NCBI GenBank assembly: GCA_963667455.2
Contig: CAXXFR010000039.1
Span: 69,962-133,961, forward strand
DNA: 64,000 nt
Direction: 5' to 3'
Source: Bin55 sp963667455
GTDB taxonomy: Bacteria; Pseudomonadota; Gammaproteobacteria; Pseudomonadales; Azotimanducaceae
Shown here: positions 1 through 9,318 of the stretch, piece by piece
Layout: each line of letters opens with the position of its first letter
Position numbering within the stretch: the first letter of the stretch is position 1
Position numbers and translations under genes: made by a program
Notes under the pieces: generated by a model
Told to the model about the DNA's origin: nothing
The model's database searches: none
The model's input: only the letters and a program-made list of their open reading frames with translations

Positions 1-1235
1 CGCACGATCGACTTCAACACTGTGGACTTGCCAGATCCCATGCGTCCCAGCATGGCAACTGTCTGACCAGGCTCGACTTTGATGTCAACTTCGTTAAGCG
101 AAGGCGTAGCAGCTTCCGGATAGGTGTAAGTCAGTCCGCGAATCGCGACACTTGGAGTCACTTCCTCTTCGATATCCGATGTGGGACTATCAGAAACCTC
201 CGGCTCGTGTTCGATTACTTCGAAAATCCGCTCTGTCGCGGCCGCGGCTGACGTGAACATCGAAAGCGACCAGCCAATCTGAGTCACCGAGCCGGTAACC
301 ATCCAAAGATATGCAGAAAAAGCAGTGAAAGTACCAAGCGTGATATCTCCCTGAAGTACCAAGGATCCACCGTATCCAAGAATGATCAGCGGAGAAATCA
401 TCGTCAATCCGTTCATGGACAGACCCATGATCTGCATGAAACGGGTGGCCCTGTAGGACTTCTTGGTGTACTGAGTGCTCGCTTCCCGAAATCTTTCGAT
501 TTCTCTGCCTTCCTGCGCCATCGCCTGTATCGTGCGAATGCCGTTGAGGTTCTCCTGAGCGAACGACGTCACCTTTGCCATGGCTTGCTGACGCTGGATA
601 AAGTACGGATACATGCTCCGCGACATCAGAAAACCAGTCAACGCTACAAATGGAAGCGGAAGGATCACGAACGCAGCCAGTGTCGGCGACATCGCGAACA
701 TGAAGAACAGTCCAGTCGTAAGTGAAAAGAAGAACATTACGACGGTAACCCAGCCAAACGACACGGACATTCGGACTTGACTGACGTCATTGACGGAACG
801 TGACATCAAGTCCCCGGTTCCGTACTTGTTGAAGAATCCCGGTCCCTGACTTTGTACGTTGCGGAATATCCTTTTACGCAGGTCATAGGTGACTGCTATC
901 GATACTCTACGCAGTGCCCTTCTAGCCCAAACGTAGATCAGGAATTGCAACGCAACAACGCACAGAATAGCTATTGCTGGAGTTGTGAGATCTGGCGGTA
1001 TGGTGGGATCCTGCAAGCTGTCGATTGCAGCCCGCATGAATTGAGGAATCCACATCGCACCGAACCGCTGTAGCAGCAGTCCGGTAACGGAAAAAGCAAT
1101 GACCCAACCGTATCTCTTACAGTAGGGAAGAAGCTTCTTGAGGTGTCCTAAATGCTTGAAGGATGACTGTTCCCGGGTCGGTCCAGACCGAAATCCCCCT
1201 CGGTGGCCGCCACCCATCGAGAACCCGCCACCCAT
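1..1235 (-). CDS. ABC exporter, fused permease-ATPase, C-terminus cut by window edge
   Basis: This is the N-terminal two thirds of a fused type 1 ABC exporter (MsbA/MdlB-like half transporter). I translated it directly because it runs off the left edge. The proposed ATG at 1235 opens a glycine-rich head (MGGGFSMGGG) and is followed by a six-helix permease domain containing the typical RKRIFRNVQ and GDLMSR(S)VNDV stretches. The last visible residues are LGRMGSGKST, a Walker A box at the left edge, so the signature and Walker B motifs lie outside the window. Family knowledge says such proteins act as dimers in the inner membrane and export lipids, peptides or drugs; the substrate cannot be read from the sequence. 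A second in-frame ATG at 1217 is possible, and neither start has a strong ribosome binding site. Confidence 0.9.
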   Translation of the reverse strand, partial: MGGGFSMGGGHRGGFRSGPTREQSSFKHLGHLKKLLPYCKRYGWVIAFSVTGLLLQRFGAMWIPQFMRAAIDSLQDPTIPPDLTTPAIAILCVVALQFLIYVWARRALRRVSIAVTYDLRKRIFRNVQSQGPGFFNKYGTGDLMSRSVNDVSQVRMSVSFGWVTVVMFFFSLTTGLFFMFAMSPTLAAFVILPLPFVALTGFLMSRSMYPYFIQRQQAMAKVTSFAQENLNGIRTIQAMAQEGREIERFREASTQYTKKSYRATRFMQIMGLSMNGLTMISPLIILGYGGSLVLQGDITLGTFTAFSAYLWMVTGSVTQIGWSLSMFTSAAAATERIFEVIEHEPEVSDSPTSDIEEEVTPSVAIRGLTYTYPEAATPSLNEVDIKVEPGQTVAMLGRMGSGKSTVLKSIV

Positions 1236-1407
1236 GTATCTTGGCAAAACAAGAGTCGGCTAACCGTTCGCGGCGATGGATCAGCGAATCGATCCGCAAG
1301 GGCCGGAACCGCGCCTAGGTTCTGATCGTGGAGAGCATTTTACTTGATTGACCAAATCACTAACAAGCAGCATTGACCAACAGACTGTGTGCTAGTAGTG
1401 ATTTTGC

Positions 1408-1567
1408 GTCGTGGGTGGGCAAGATTGAAATCAAGATTAGAGACTGCTCGCGGCCGTCTTGCTCTTCCAGTCCGCGGGACTACAATCCAAGTTGGTCATT
1501 GGTTAAAACTCCAGAAATCAACGAATGATCGGCGCTCGAACGCCCCTTTGCGTTCGGGCGTATTTTC
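1408..1567 (+). ncRNA. candidate small RNA ending at an orphan terminator
   Basis: The 490-base gap between the exporter and the next minus-strand gene holds no convincing protein gene, but the plus strand carries RNA-gene signals. A promoter-like pair lies at 1373-1378 (TTGACC) and 1396-1401 (TAGTGA), 17 bases apart, although the -10 is poor. A hairpin with 7 pairs forms between 1447-1453 and 1472-1478, and a strong terminator sits at 1533-1567. A transcript of about 160 nt would result. I could not match it to 6S, tmRNA, RNase P or SRP RNA. Ends and existence are inferred; only the hairpins are directly seen. Confidence 0.3.
1533..1567 (+). terminator. intrinsic terminator, plus strand
   Basis: Positions 1533-1543 pair with 1550-1560 over 11 base pairs (one G-U) around a 6-base loop, and TATTTTC follows at once. 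The T-rich side is only on the plus strand. No plus-strand protein gene ends here, because both flanking genes are on minus. Confidence 0.6.
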
Positions 1568-1652
1568 ATGCCACAGCATCGGAAGCAATCCTTACAAATC
1601 GCCCTTCTCGTTGTTGCAGAGATCGCTGTTGCTGAGATTCATGTACAAGACC

Positions 1653-1679
1653 GAGACTCGAGAGAGTATTTCGAGTCTC
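1653..1679. repeat. inverted repeat downstream of the FG-GAP/UnbV gene
   Basis: GAGACTCGA at 1653-1661 is perfectly repeated in inverse at 1671-1679 with a 9-base loop. It lies 47 bases beyond the stop of the minus-strand gene ending at 1726. There is no T-run on either side, so it could be an RNA 3' end stabiliser or a Rho-dependent end rather than a classical terminator. Confidence 0.45.
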
Positions 1680-1725
1680 TACACATACAGAATGTACTGC
1701 ACTTACGCTTAGTTCCCTTGGATTG

Positions 1726-3528
1726 CTACGGGAGCTTGACTATCCGGTGTGCCTGATTCGTCGTCAATGCATCAGCAGTCGTTGTGGATCCATCTGGCCA
1801 GTGAACAGTCACATCGGTCTCAGTCACACCGCTATCCAGACCGAATGTCACGGGAGTTTCTACCTGAGACAAATAGCTTCGAGTGGGCGACACAAATCGG
1901 ATGAGATGTTCATCGGGTGTTTGAATTTCCACTCTCGCTCCAATTGCATAGACGTTCGGAGGATTCTGACGAAGTTCGATTCGAATCCAGCTGTGTTCTC
2001 TGGGAGTGTCGTTGCGCAATAAAGTTGGTTGTGATCCAACGTTGGTTAGAACCACGTCCAAATCCCCATCCCCATCGATGTCCGCGTAAGCAGCTCCCCT
2101 AGCCACTCGATACTCGCCCCAATCCGTTCCCTTCGAGTCGACGGGGATGTAACGACGATTGCAGTCATCTCCGCAGTTCCACCAAATCTGAGCACTCTGC
2201 GCATACTCTTGGCTTGATTGCACCCGATTGATTTCGGGTTCCACATGACCATTTGCAGCAAAGAGATCCGGCCTTCCATCAAGGTCGTAGTCCAAGAAAA
2301 GCAAACCGAAGGTCAAAGCACGTCGGCTAGCTGGACCAACTCCAGCGACGATGGCACTGTCGCTAAACGTTGATTCTCCCTTTCGACGAACATAGAACGA
2401 CGACATCTCATTCGCGAAATTTCCAATCGCCAGTCCGATGGCATCGTTGTTCGCAAAATGCGCAATATCGATTCCCATTGCTCCTGTAGCCAAGCCTGCG
2501 GTGTCGAAAGCAAGTCCAAGCGATATCCCAGATTCAACGAATGAGCCGTCTCCCTGATTGAGGAAAGCAAAATTGCGCACTGTGTCGTTGGCTACAACAA
2601 TGTCATCGAAGGAATCTCCGTTGATGTCGGCTGTGACAACGGCTAGTCCCTTTCCGACGGCAACTCCGGTGGACTCGTTGAAGATTTCTATTCCCGAAGA
2701 CTGGGAGACATCCTTGAATCGGCCACCATCATTTCGAAAAAGGTACGAGTTCGTTCCTGCAAAGTCCGTGGGTGGACCGTATGCCCGTCCAATTCCGGCT
2801 AGTCGGTAGTCGACTTCCCGGTCGCGATCTTGCGACCAGACAACGTAGTTGCATACAAACAAGTCCAGATCGCCGTCTTGGTCGTAGTCGAAGAACGAAG
2901 CACCTGTACTCCAGGCATCGTGGGCACCTGACACTCCAGTCGACTCGGTGATGTCTTGAAAGCGAACTCCCTTCTCGTTTCGCAACAGCCGGTTCGAACC
3001 CACCGCTGTCAAGTAGACGTCGACGTACGAGTCGCCGTCGAAGTCGCCGACAGCAATGCCCATGCCGTAAAGCGGATCTTCCAGACCGACATCTACTGCT
3101 TTTTCAAAAGTACCGTCTCCTTGGTTCAAGTAAAGAGCTGAAGCTGAGTCAATGCCACCTGAGTCGCTCCACGACCAGTTGTCGGAGTTGACAAAGATGA
3201 GATCCTGGTCGCCATCGTTCTCAAAGTCTAGGAACGCGACTCCGCCCCCCATCGTCTCGGGTAGCAACCGCTCTCCGGTCGCTCCATTGACATGCACAAA
3301 GTCGATTCCCGAGGACCGAGTAATGTCGGACAGTCTTGGCGACGGTGCCTCGTATTCCACAGGGGTCAATATCGGCGCAACTTGGCTTGGCTGATCGACC
3401 GTTGGGTCGATTCGATCAGGGCGAGGAAGCAGAAGAACAGCCACGACTACGATTGCAATAAAGAGGAGAACGACCAACGATCCCCAAAGCGCTCGCTTCA
3501 AGCGCCGGATCTGTTCTGCTTCAGTCAA
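1726..3528 (-). CDS. FG-GAP/VCBS beta-propeller protein with ASPIC/UnbV C-terminus (CRTAC1-like), membrane anchored
   Basis: 600 residues. One transmembrane helix lies near residues 14-35, so the rest is probably outside the inner membrane. It is followed by repeated FG-GAP/VCBS calcium-binding blades with D-x-D-x-D-G cores (DFENDGDQD, DFDGDSYVD, DYDQDGDLD, DINGDSFDD, DYDLDGRPD, DIDGDGDLD). The C-terminus from about 515 has the ASPIC/UnbV pattern (IGARVEI..., VTVHWPDGST). Such proteins resemble eukaryotic CRTAC1; their bacterial role is not settled. The start overlaps the stop of the upstream cytochrome gene by 4 bases (ATGA), so the two are translationally coupled and probably work together at the cell surface or in the periplasm. 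No enzymatic residues are recognised. Confidence 0.9.
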   Translation of the reverse strand: MTEAEQIRRLKRALWGSLVVLLFIAIVVVAVLLLPRPDRIDPTVDQPSQVAPILTPVEYEAPSPRLSDITRSSGIDFVHVNGATGERLLPETMGGGVAFLDFENDGDQDLIFVNSDNWSWSDSGGIDSASALYLNQGDGTFEKAVDVGLEDPLYGMGIAVGDFDGDSYVDVYLTAVGSNRLLRNEKGVRFQDITESTGVSGAHDAWSTGASFFDYDQDGDLDLFVCNYVVWSQDRDREVDYRLAGIGRAYGPPTDFAGTNSYLFRNDGGRFKDVSQSSGIEIFNESTGVAVGKGLAVVTADINGDSFDDIVVANDTVRNFAFLNQGDGSFVESGISLGLAFDTAGLATGAMGIDIAHFANNDAIGLAIGNFANEMSSFYVRRKGESTFSDSAIVAGVGPASRRALTFGLLFLDYDLDGRPDLFAANGHVEPEINRVQSSQEYAQSAQIWWNCGDDCNRRYIPVDSKGTDWGEYRVARGAAYADIDGDGDLDVVLTNVGSQPTLLRNDTPREHSWIRIELRQNPPNVYAIGARVEIQTPDEHLIRFVSPTRSYLSQVETPVTFGLDSGVTETDVTVHWPDGSTTTADALTTNQAHRIVKLP

Positions 3529-6284
3529 TTGGCTGGTGTCGTCGATTGATTCGCTTGCAACTCAAAGATCACTACATCGTCGGCGACATGGTCAGCGATG
3601 GGATCATTTCGGCGGGCCGTAGCGACAGCAATGTCCCGAGCGTTATCGTCAACTCTGTAGGTCTCGTGTTGCTCGCGGTGGAACGATTCCAACTCTTGAT
3701 CGCCGGTCAACGCATAGATCGTGGCGAGCCCGTAGTGTGCAGTGACATTTTCGGGATCGATGCGCAACACTGCAACATACTCATCGATCGCACTCTGCAA
3801 CCAGGGATTTTCGGCAGTTTCCGCCTTGAGTTTAGAGCGTTCGAAATAGGTCCGTGCGAGGGTGTTGCGCAATCTGTAGTCGAGGGCGAAGTTAAACCCT
3901 CGATTTCGTGCGTCCACAAATTGGGTATCAGCCAGCGCCTTGAACTTGCGAATGGCCTCATCGAGTTGCCCCGATTGCAAGTCTATTAAGCCGCCAAACC
4001 ATGCAATAGACCACGGATACGCCCCTAGCTGCTCGGCAAGCTGAAGTTGTGTAGTTGCCTCGTCCAGCCGGCCCTCCTGGAGGTACACACGGGCTAGATT
4101 GAGATGGCCTTCTCCCCTGCCGAAGTCGGCGACTTGCTGAAAGGCGTATTCGGCTTGGCGGAGAGCACTGTTGTTGGGCTTGTTCAACCATCCTATCCCA
4201 TAGTCATTCCATCGCATCCATTCAGGAACTTCGTTGTCCTCATTGGACTGGGTGGTTGTTGAAGCTTCGTTTGTGTCGGGTTCCGCTACAAGTAGCACTT
4301 CGTCGTCCGCAATTAGAGTGATGGGCAAGTCGTTGCGAAGTGCGGGATCATCGCGAAACGCACGCAGAAACGTGGTGTCGAACTTGCGGTAGTTGAGTGT
4401 TGCCCTGATGGTCAACGAACCACTCAACTCGCTGGGAACGTCAAGACGATAGTGCACCACACTCGCACTTCCCGGTGCAATCTGATGGTCGTAGAGCTTG
4501 GTAAAGATGTCTTCGGCGTTGCGTTCGGCGATTCTCGAACCGAACCGGTCGAGCATGTAGGAATTGACGAAGTGCGAATTGGGATCAACGGAACCGTCTT
4601 CCCTCAGAGTTCCACTCGCAACGAGGACTTGATCTCCATTGCTCACCTCAACCTCAAGCCAAACCTCGTTCGAATCCGACGTACCTTGGGTGAAATGATG
4701 CCCCAATGTCAGCGTTCTGAGCACGACATCGAAGACGTAGGATTTTCCTGGTCCCACTCGAACGGTAGCGGAGTCGATCGGCGCAGTCGGAGTCTCTTCA
4801 AGCCTGTCCCCTTCCCGAATGGCGAAGATGTCAAGGCGTAGAGAATCACGAAGTATCTGTCGGTGTGCTTCGAGAGCTTCTACAGGTATTCCTGCCATGT
4901 CCGCTAGCGCAGTGTTGGCAGCAGCGAACTGATGGTCTCTCACAGCAAGAGTCGGCAACTCGTCGTACAACTTGGCACCAAAGTCGCGAGAAGCAACGAT
5001 CCGCATATGACAACCATTGCAGTTCTTTTCTGCTTGTTCCGGATAGTAGAAACTCATCACGCCATGCCCAGAGACACCGCTGAGCAAAAACGAGTCGTAG
5101 TGGTTCTGACCTCGCAGCCACTTGTAGTCGTTGAGTTCCTTCGGGAGATGAACCTTGTGACAAGAACCGCAAAACTCTGGAGATCGGTGGATCTCCTTCA
5201 GGAACGTGCGTTTGTGAAACTCGGGTTTACCTTTAATCAGAGCTCCGTTGAGCCAGCGCAAGAATGGATTGTCGGATCGAGCAAACGGATAGTGGCGTGG
5301 TGCTTCAATCAGATATGCACCATTCCCCCGAGGGCTAGTTACATCGACAATAGAGTGGCAACTCATGCACGTAATCCCTGCATGAGCAGCCATGTTGTTC
5401 ACGACATCGAGGTCCGGGTCGTCAAACGCACCTGTAAGCAACAGAACGGGATCATGGCACCCGGCGCAAAACCGTGCCGCTTCAACGTTGCCGTGCCGAT
5501 CCAGCACTTTCGAACGGGTGTTGTTGACGGAGAAGGCATAGGCGGGATTATTGAATGAAGCAAACCGATGCGCACTAACAGCCCATTGGGCGTGAACGTC
5601 TGGATGGCACGACGCACAATACTGGTCCATCATTAGGTCATCAACGGTCAGATAGCCTCCACTAGTTGTGGTTGTTAGTGCAGGAAAGAAATCTGCCTTT
5701 GCTACTTGGGCAGCCTCTCCTGGTCTTAACAAGTGCAGCCCAATGATCGCAAGCACAATGCTGACCACTGCAACAACTGCACCACCCTTCCAGCGGATGC
5801 GTGGCCCGGCGAGTCGATGAAGCACGAAAAACCACACGGCTGCAATCGGAGCAATGATGTGGAGCCAGTAAATCAGCTGCCGCGAGGTGGCTTCTTTGAC
5901 TTCGAGCAGGGGCAACCCTCGAGTCAGCGCTAGACCGGATACAAAAACCAAAAGCAGCGAGATAAAGGTCGCCAACCCTAGTCGCACTGCAATCCTGTTA
6001 GCGCGCCCCCAAGCACGACGGAGATGCAGTCCGACAAAGACCAGAGTCGGAAGAATGACTCCAAGCCCCAATAGCAGATGAACTAGGAACATCGACTGAT
6101 AGAAGGCGTTCTCGAAAAATTCGTTTGTCTCCTGCTGAACTAGGCTAACTAGGACGAGATAGACGGAATTGATAACCAGAAGGGCTACTAGCACAAATAC
6201 AACGAGAAGCAACTTACGCATGCCAGGCGTGACGACATGCCCAATGGACCGATCAGTCTTTGGTAATTCAGTCGATTCAACCAT
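3525..6284 (-). CDS. membrane-anchored pentaheme cytochrome c with C-terminal TPR repeats
   Basis: 919 residues in three parts. About five transmembrane helices occupy residues 24-185; helix pairs carry histidines (H69/H87, H142/H156, the latter 13 residues apart) that could bind b-type heme. Next come five CXXCH c-heme motifs at about 223, 273, 306, 372 and 422 (CASCH, CAGCH, CMSCH, CGSCH, CNGCH), with spacing like the cytochrome c554/multiheme family. The C-terminal region from about 700 contains TPR-like helices (NLARVYLQEGRLDEA; ALTGD). Electron transfer across or outside the inner membrane is the natural inference, but donor and acceptor are unknown. It overlaps the downstream FG-GAP/UnbV gene by 4 bases. 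The fusion of possible b-type membrane domain, five c-hemes and TPR in one chain is unusual. Confidence 0.88.
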   Translation of the reverse strand: MVESTELPKTDRSIGHVVTPGMRKLLLVVFVLVALLVINSVYLVLVSLVQQETNEFFENAFYQSMFLVHLLLGLGVILPTLVFVGLHLRRAWGRANRIAVRLGLATFISLLLVFVSGLALTRGLPLLEVKEATSRQLIYWLHIIAPIAAVWFFVLHRLAGPRIRWKGGAVVAVVSIVLAIIGLHLLRPGEAAQVAKADFFPALTTTTSGGYLTVDDLMMDQYCASCHPDVHAQWAVSAHRFASFNNPAYAFSVNNTRSKVLDRHGNVEAARFCAGCHDPVLLLTGAFDDPDLDVVNNMAAHAGITCMSCHSIVDVTSPRGNGAYLIEAPRHYPFARSDNPFLRWLNGALIKGKPEFHKRTFLKEIHRSPEFCGSCHKVHLPKELNDYKWLRGQNHYDSFLLSGVSGHGVMSFYYPEQAEKNCNGCHMRIVASRDFGAKLYDELPTLAVRDHQFAAANTALADMAGIPVEALEAHRQILRDSLRLDIFAIREGDRLEETPTAPIDSATVRVGPGKSYVFDVVLRTLTLGHHFTQGTSDSNEVWLEVEVSNGDQVLVASGTLREDGSVDPNSHFVNSYMLDRFGSRIAERNAEDIFTKLYDHQIAPGSASVVHYRLDVPSELSGSLTIRATLNYRKFDTTFLRAFRDDPALRNDLPITLIADDEVLLVAEPDTNEASTTTQSNEDNEVPEWMRWNDYGIGWLNKPNNSALRQAEYAFQQVADFGRGEGHLNLARVYLQEGRLDEATTQLQLAEQLGAYPWSIAWFGGLIDLQSGQLDEAIRKFKALADTQFVDARNRGFNFALDYRLRNTLARTYFERSKLKAETAENPWLQSAIDEYVAVLRIDPENVTAHYGLATIYALTGDQELESFHREQHETYRVDDNARDIAVATARRNDPIADHVADDVVIFELQANQSTTPAN

Positions 6285-6316
6285 TTACAATCATTTATTC
6301 AAGCAAATTCATAAGT

Positions 6317-6362
6317 AATACAAGAAACGCCGCACCGTCAGAAAGTACTTCCGATGCGGCGT
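6317..6362 (-). terminator. intrinsic terminator after the S9 homologue
   Basis: On the minus strand an 8-bp perfect stem (ACGCCGCA with TGCGGCGT, plus positions 6355-6362 and 6327-6334) encloses a 20-base loop and is followed by TTTCTTGTATT. It separates the S9 gene from the cytochrome operon, which would then need its own promoter within 6285-6320. Confidence 0.6.
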
Positions 6363-6430
6363 GAAATCTCTTGGATGAGCTTGCTGAATCGAAGCAGATT
6401 CCAAGAAGCCTCAACTTGGGAATGCCTAGT

Positions 6431-8380
6431 CTAAATGTGCTGTTCCAGAAACTTCATGATCTCTTCATAGAGCCGAGTCTTCGATTCAGGATCCCTGAAT
6501 CCGTGCTGACCCGAAATCTCGTCAACAATCTTGTGGTCCGCCTGCGAGTGTCGTAGTGCACGAACCATTTTGGTGTGATGCTGAGGCGGAGCAAAGCCAT
6601 CCTTTCCTCCATGCGACAGCAAGACCGGAACTTGAACTTTCTCCCCATTATTGGCAGGAGAAGCAGCCGCCAAAGCTTCCTGATCGTTTCCGACTGTCAA
6701 ATTCAACAACGCTGGATCGATGGGCCACGCGGGCACTTGCCCGTTCCATAAAAGCGACAAGTCGTAGAGTCCCTGGTTGCCAACTGCACACTTGAACATC
6801 TTCGGTTCTTGAATCACCGCCTTCAAAGCGACGAAAGCCCCATAGTGAGATCCGGCGATACATATCCGTTCGCCGTCAATTTCCGCGAGATTAGCTGCAT
6901 AGCGAGTGGCAAGCAACACATCATCGATGATCGCATCCGCCCATTGCCCAAAACCCGCGGACATGAAGTCCAATCCTCTACCTGCACCGCCGCGATAGCT
7001 GACCTGAACGACTGCATAGCCGTTCAACGCGTATGCCTGAACTTCCGGATTGAATCCCCAAGCGTCGTAGACGTAGTGGGGTCCGGCATGAGGCAGCACG
7101 ACCAGAGGAACTGGATCTGTCGCATTCTTCGGAATAGTCACATTGACGTAGAGTGAAAGACCGTCGGGTGTGGTTATTCGGTGGGTTGCAGTGTTCGACA
7201 TCTCGCTTGCCGTAACTTCCGGGTTTCTCGGACTGACGATGTCCAACTGACGTGTCTCCGAATTGAATCGGTAGAAGACGCCGGGGTTCGACATGCTATC
7301 TGCGAGCAACACCATGACTTTCTCGTCTTGCGAAATTCCAGCTATGGATAGCCGATAGCCACGAAAGTGCTCTTGTCGAGCAAGCGTCAGCCAATAGCGG
7401 GCCGAGATGTTTTCGCTAGCTATCGCTTTAAACGATGAAAACGGATCCATCAACGCAACACCGACGATTTCGTTTCGGTCTCCAGACCAGACGATCGAAT
7501 TCGGATCGATGTCGAAGACAGAGTCTCCATACACCATCGCGAATTCTTCAGAATCAGGGGCGAATCGATAGAGATTGGAAATTCCGTTTTCATGGTTACC
7601 CAACACGTAGAAGCCCTCGTTGTCCGCATCGAATCCTATGAATTCGATGGTTGCCCCCCATCTTTCGATACCTGCTGCTTGCGAAATGTCCTGCCACTCA
7701 CTGTCCGCGTCGCTCCGGTAATGCATGATCGGTATCCCAGATGGTGCACCGTAGGCGACTCTGGCCAACCCATTACGATCTACAAACAGATCGCCGTAGG
7801 CGACTGGACCCGATTGACGATTGCTCCGCTTGCCTCGCTTCTTCGAGTAGACCTCCAGTTCAAGAATCGTGGGTCGGCTATTCGGGATCACTCGAAAGTT
7901 TCGAAAATCCTTTTCCTGCATGAAGACTGTGCGCCGATTGCTCTCATTGACGTCGCGCAGGACCAGATGTGTCTCGGGTGCGTCCGCGAAGCGATCAAAC
8001 GGGTTGGAATGTCTATTGCCGGTGTAATTGACCGAGTAGAAGTTGCCCTGCCACCAGGGAAACGGTGAAGGTCCCACGATCTGCTCAACCGTGTACACCA
8101 CCCGTTCATTGTTGACCCAGACTAGATCCATCATGCTCTCGCGGGCTTCCATCTTTACGGATATCCGAGGAGAAGTCGGCTGCAAAGTCTCGGTATCCAA
8201 AAAGCGAAATGCGTAGGGCCCCACACCAACCATGTGCTTCCCGTCGGGGGACAGCCTCATCTCGTTGATTACGGGTTCCGCGAAGATATCCGCTAGAGTC
8301 GTCGTGGTCTGTGACAAAGCTGCTGGAGCCAGGCCAATGACGAGACCAATCAGCAACGGTTGAATCTTGTTTTGCATCAC
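6431..8380 (-). CDS. S9-family prolyl oligopeptidase homologue with altered nucleophile
   Basis: 649 residues with a signal peptide (hydrophobic residues 8-20, ...ALSQ), an N-terminal beta-propeller-like region and a C-terminal alpha/beta hydrolase domain from about 400. Family S9 peptidases cut short peptides with a Ser-Asp-His triad; the usual elbow is G-G-S-Y-G-G. Here it reads A-G-S-H-Y-G-A (residues 509-515, codons near 6839-6856), so the nucleophile position holds His512. The acid (GGKDGFAPP) and histidine (SGQHGF) regions remain. The protein may be inactive as a peptidase or use a shifted serine. The start is GTG at 8380 with GGAGG seven bases upstream, or ATG at 8377. It stands divergent from the ABC-2 transporter genes. 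Periplasmic or exported location is likely. Confidence 0.85.
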   Translation of the reverse strand: MMQNKIQPLLIGLVIGLAPAALSQTTTTLADIFAEPVINEMRLSPDGKHMVGVGPYAFRFLDTETLQPTSPRISVKMEARESMMDLVWVNNERVVYTVEQIVGPSPFPWWQGNFYSVNYTGNRHSNPFDRFADAPETHLVLRDVNESNRRTVFMQEKDFRNFRVIPNSRPTILELEVYSKKRGKRSNRQSGPVAYGDLFVDRNGLARVAYGAPSGIPIMHYRSDADSEWQDISQAAGIERWGATIEFIGFDADNEGFYVLGNHENGISNLYRFAPDSEEFAMVYGDSVFDIDPNSIVWSGDRNEIVGVALMDPFSSFKAIASENISARYWLTLARQEHFRGYRLSIAGISQDEKVMVLLADSMSNPGVFYRFNSETRQLDIVSPRNPEVTASEMSNTATHRITTPDGLSLYVNVTIPKNATDPVPLVVLPHAGPHYVYDAWGFNPEVQAYALNGYAVVQVSYRGGAGRGLDFMSAGFGQWADAIIDDVLLATRYAANLAEIDGERICIAGSHYGAFVALKAVIQEPKMFKCAVGNQGLYDLSLLWNGQVPAWPIDPALLNLTVGNDQEALAAASPANNGEKVQVPVLLSHGGKDGFAPPQHHTKMVRALRHSQADHKIVDEISGQHGFRDPESKTRLYEEIMKFLEQHI

Positions 8381-8592
8381 GTAGCACCCTCCATAGTCTC
8401 GGAATACACGGCGACCCTACAACACGAAAGTGGTGTGTTCGTCGGGCAACCTATGTTCACGAAGACAACCTGCATAAGTAACTCGTACATTACTCTATCC
8501 GCACTGTTACGATTTTGTCAAACGCTTGCCATGTTCGCAGAACCAAGCAGGCATCAAATGATTTCTCCTACTTGCCTCGTTCCCTCTCGCTG

Positions 8593-9306
8593 ATGTGCGT
8601 TCTTCGAGCAGTCAATCTGTCCAAGAGATTTGCGGATGTCACCGTTCTCGACGACGTGAATCTCGACGTAGCCGCCGGGGAAACTGTCTGCCTGCTCGGT
8701 CCCAATGGAGCTGGAAAGACAACACTCATGCGAGTATTTCTTGGGTTTGTGCTACCCGATTCCGGCCAAGCATTGGTTCAGAACATCGATGCATCGGTTC
8801 AACCAGTTGAATCCCGCAAATTTCTGGCATATGTACCCGAGGTTGTCTCTCTTTATCCGGAACTTTCGGCCATTCGTAATCTCAGCTTCTTCAATGCGTT
8901 CGCTCGTCCCGAGGCAACGCAGGGTGAACTTCGGCAACTGTTGACCGAAGTGGGGTTGGATGAGCGTTTCCACGATAAGAAAGCGAAGGAGTTCTCCAAG
9001 GGGATGCGTCAGAAGATTGGCTTGGCAATAGCATTGGCGAAGCAGGCCAAGGTCGTGTTGATGGACGAACCGTTTACGGGTCTTGATCCAGAGTCGGCCA
9101 AGGATCTCTCGAACCATGTGAAGCGCATTGTCGCTAACGGAACTTCGATTCTGCTCGCTACGCACGACATCTTTCACGTTAGCGAACTTGCATCCAAAAT
9201 TGCTCTACTCAGAAACGGACATCTGCTAGGTACGCTCGATTCTGCGTCCATGAGTGCTTACGAGCTGGAACGGCAATATCTTGAACGTATGCAAGACTCT
9301 CTGTAG
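8593..9306 (+). CDS. ABC transporter ATP-binding protein (ABC-2 type)
   Basis: 237 residues from the proposed ATG at 8593. An in-frame extension to 8515 adds 26 residues that do not resemble the family, so I exclude it. It has Walker A (GPNGAGKTT), the signature region (FSKGMRQKIGLA), Walker B (VLMDEPFTGLDP) and the switch histidine (LLATHD). It energises the transporter formed with the two permeases immediately downstream, 12 and 22 bases apart. It most resembles the NosF/CcmA class of ABC-2 ATPases by its motifs and short length. No clear ribosome binding site precedes 8593. The substrate is unknown. Confidence 0.9.
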   Translation: MCVLRAVNLSKRFADVTVLDDVNLDVAAGETVCLLGPNGAGKTTLMRVFLGFVLPDSGQALVQNIDASVQPVESRKFLAYVPEVVSLYPELSAIRNLSFFNAFARPEATQGELRQLLTEVGLDERFHDKKAKEFSKGMRQKIGLAIALAKQAKVVLMDEPFTGLDPESAKDLSNHVKRIVANGTSILLATHDIFHVSELASKIALLRNGHLLGTLDSASMSAYELERQYLERMQDSL

Positions 9307-9318
9307 ATCGTCCGGGAC

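Noticed and set aside
1389..1712. 107-codon plus-strand frame in the left gap
   Set aside because: It runs through the strong terminator at 1533-1567 and has no ribosome binding site or protein-like pattern.
1726..3528. Eukaryotic or integrin-type origin for the CRTAC1-like protein
   Set aside because: FG-GAP/UnbV proteins are common in marine bacteria and codon use resembles neighbouring genes.
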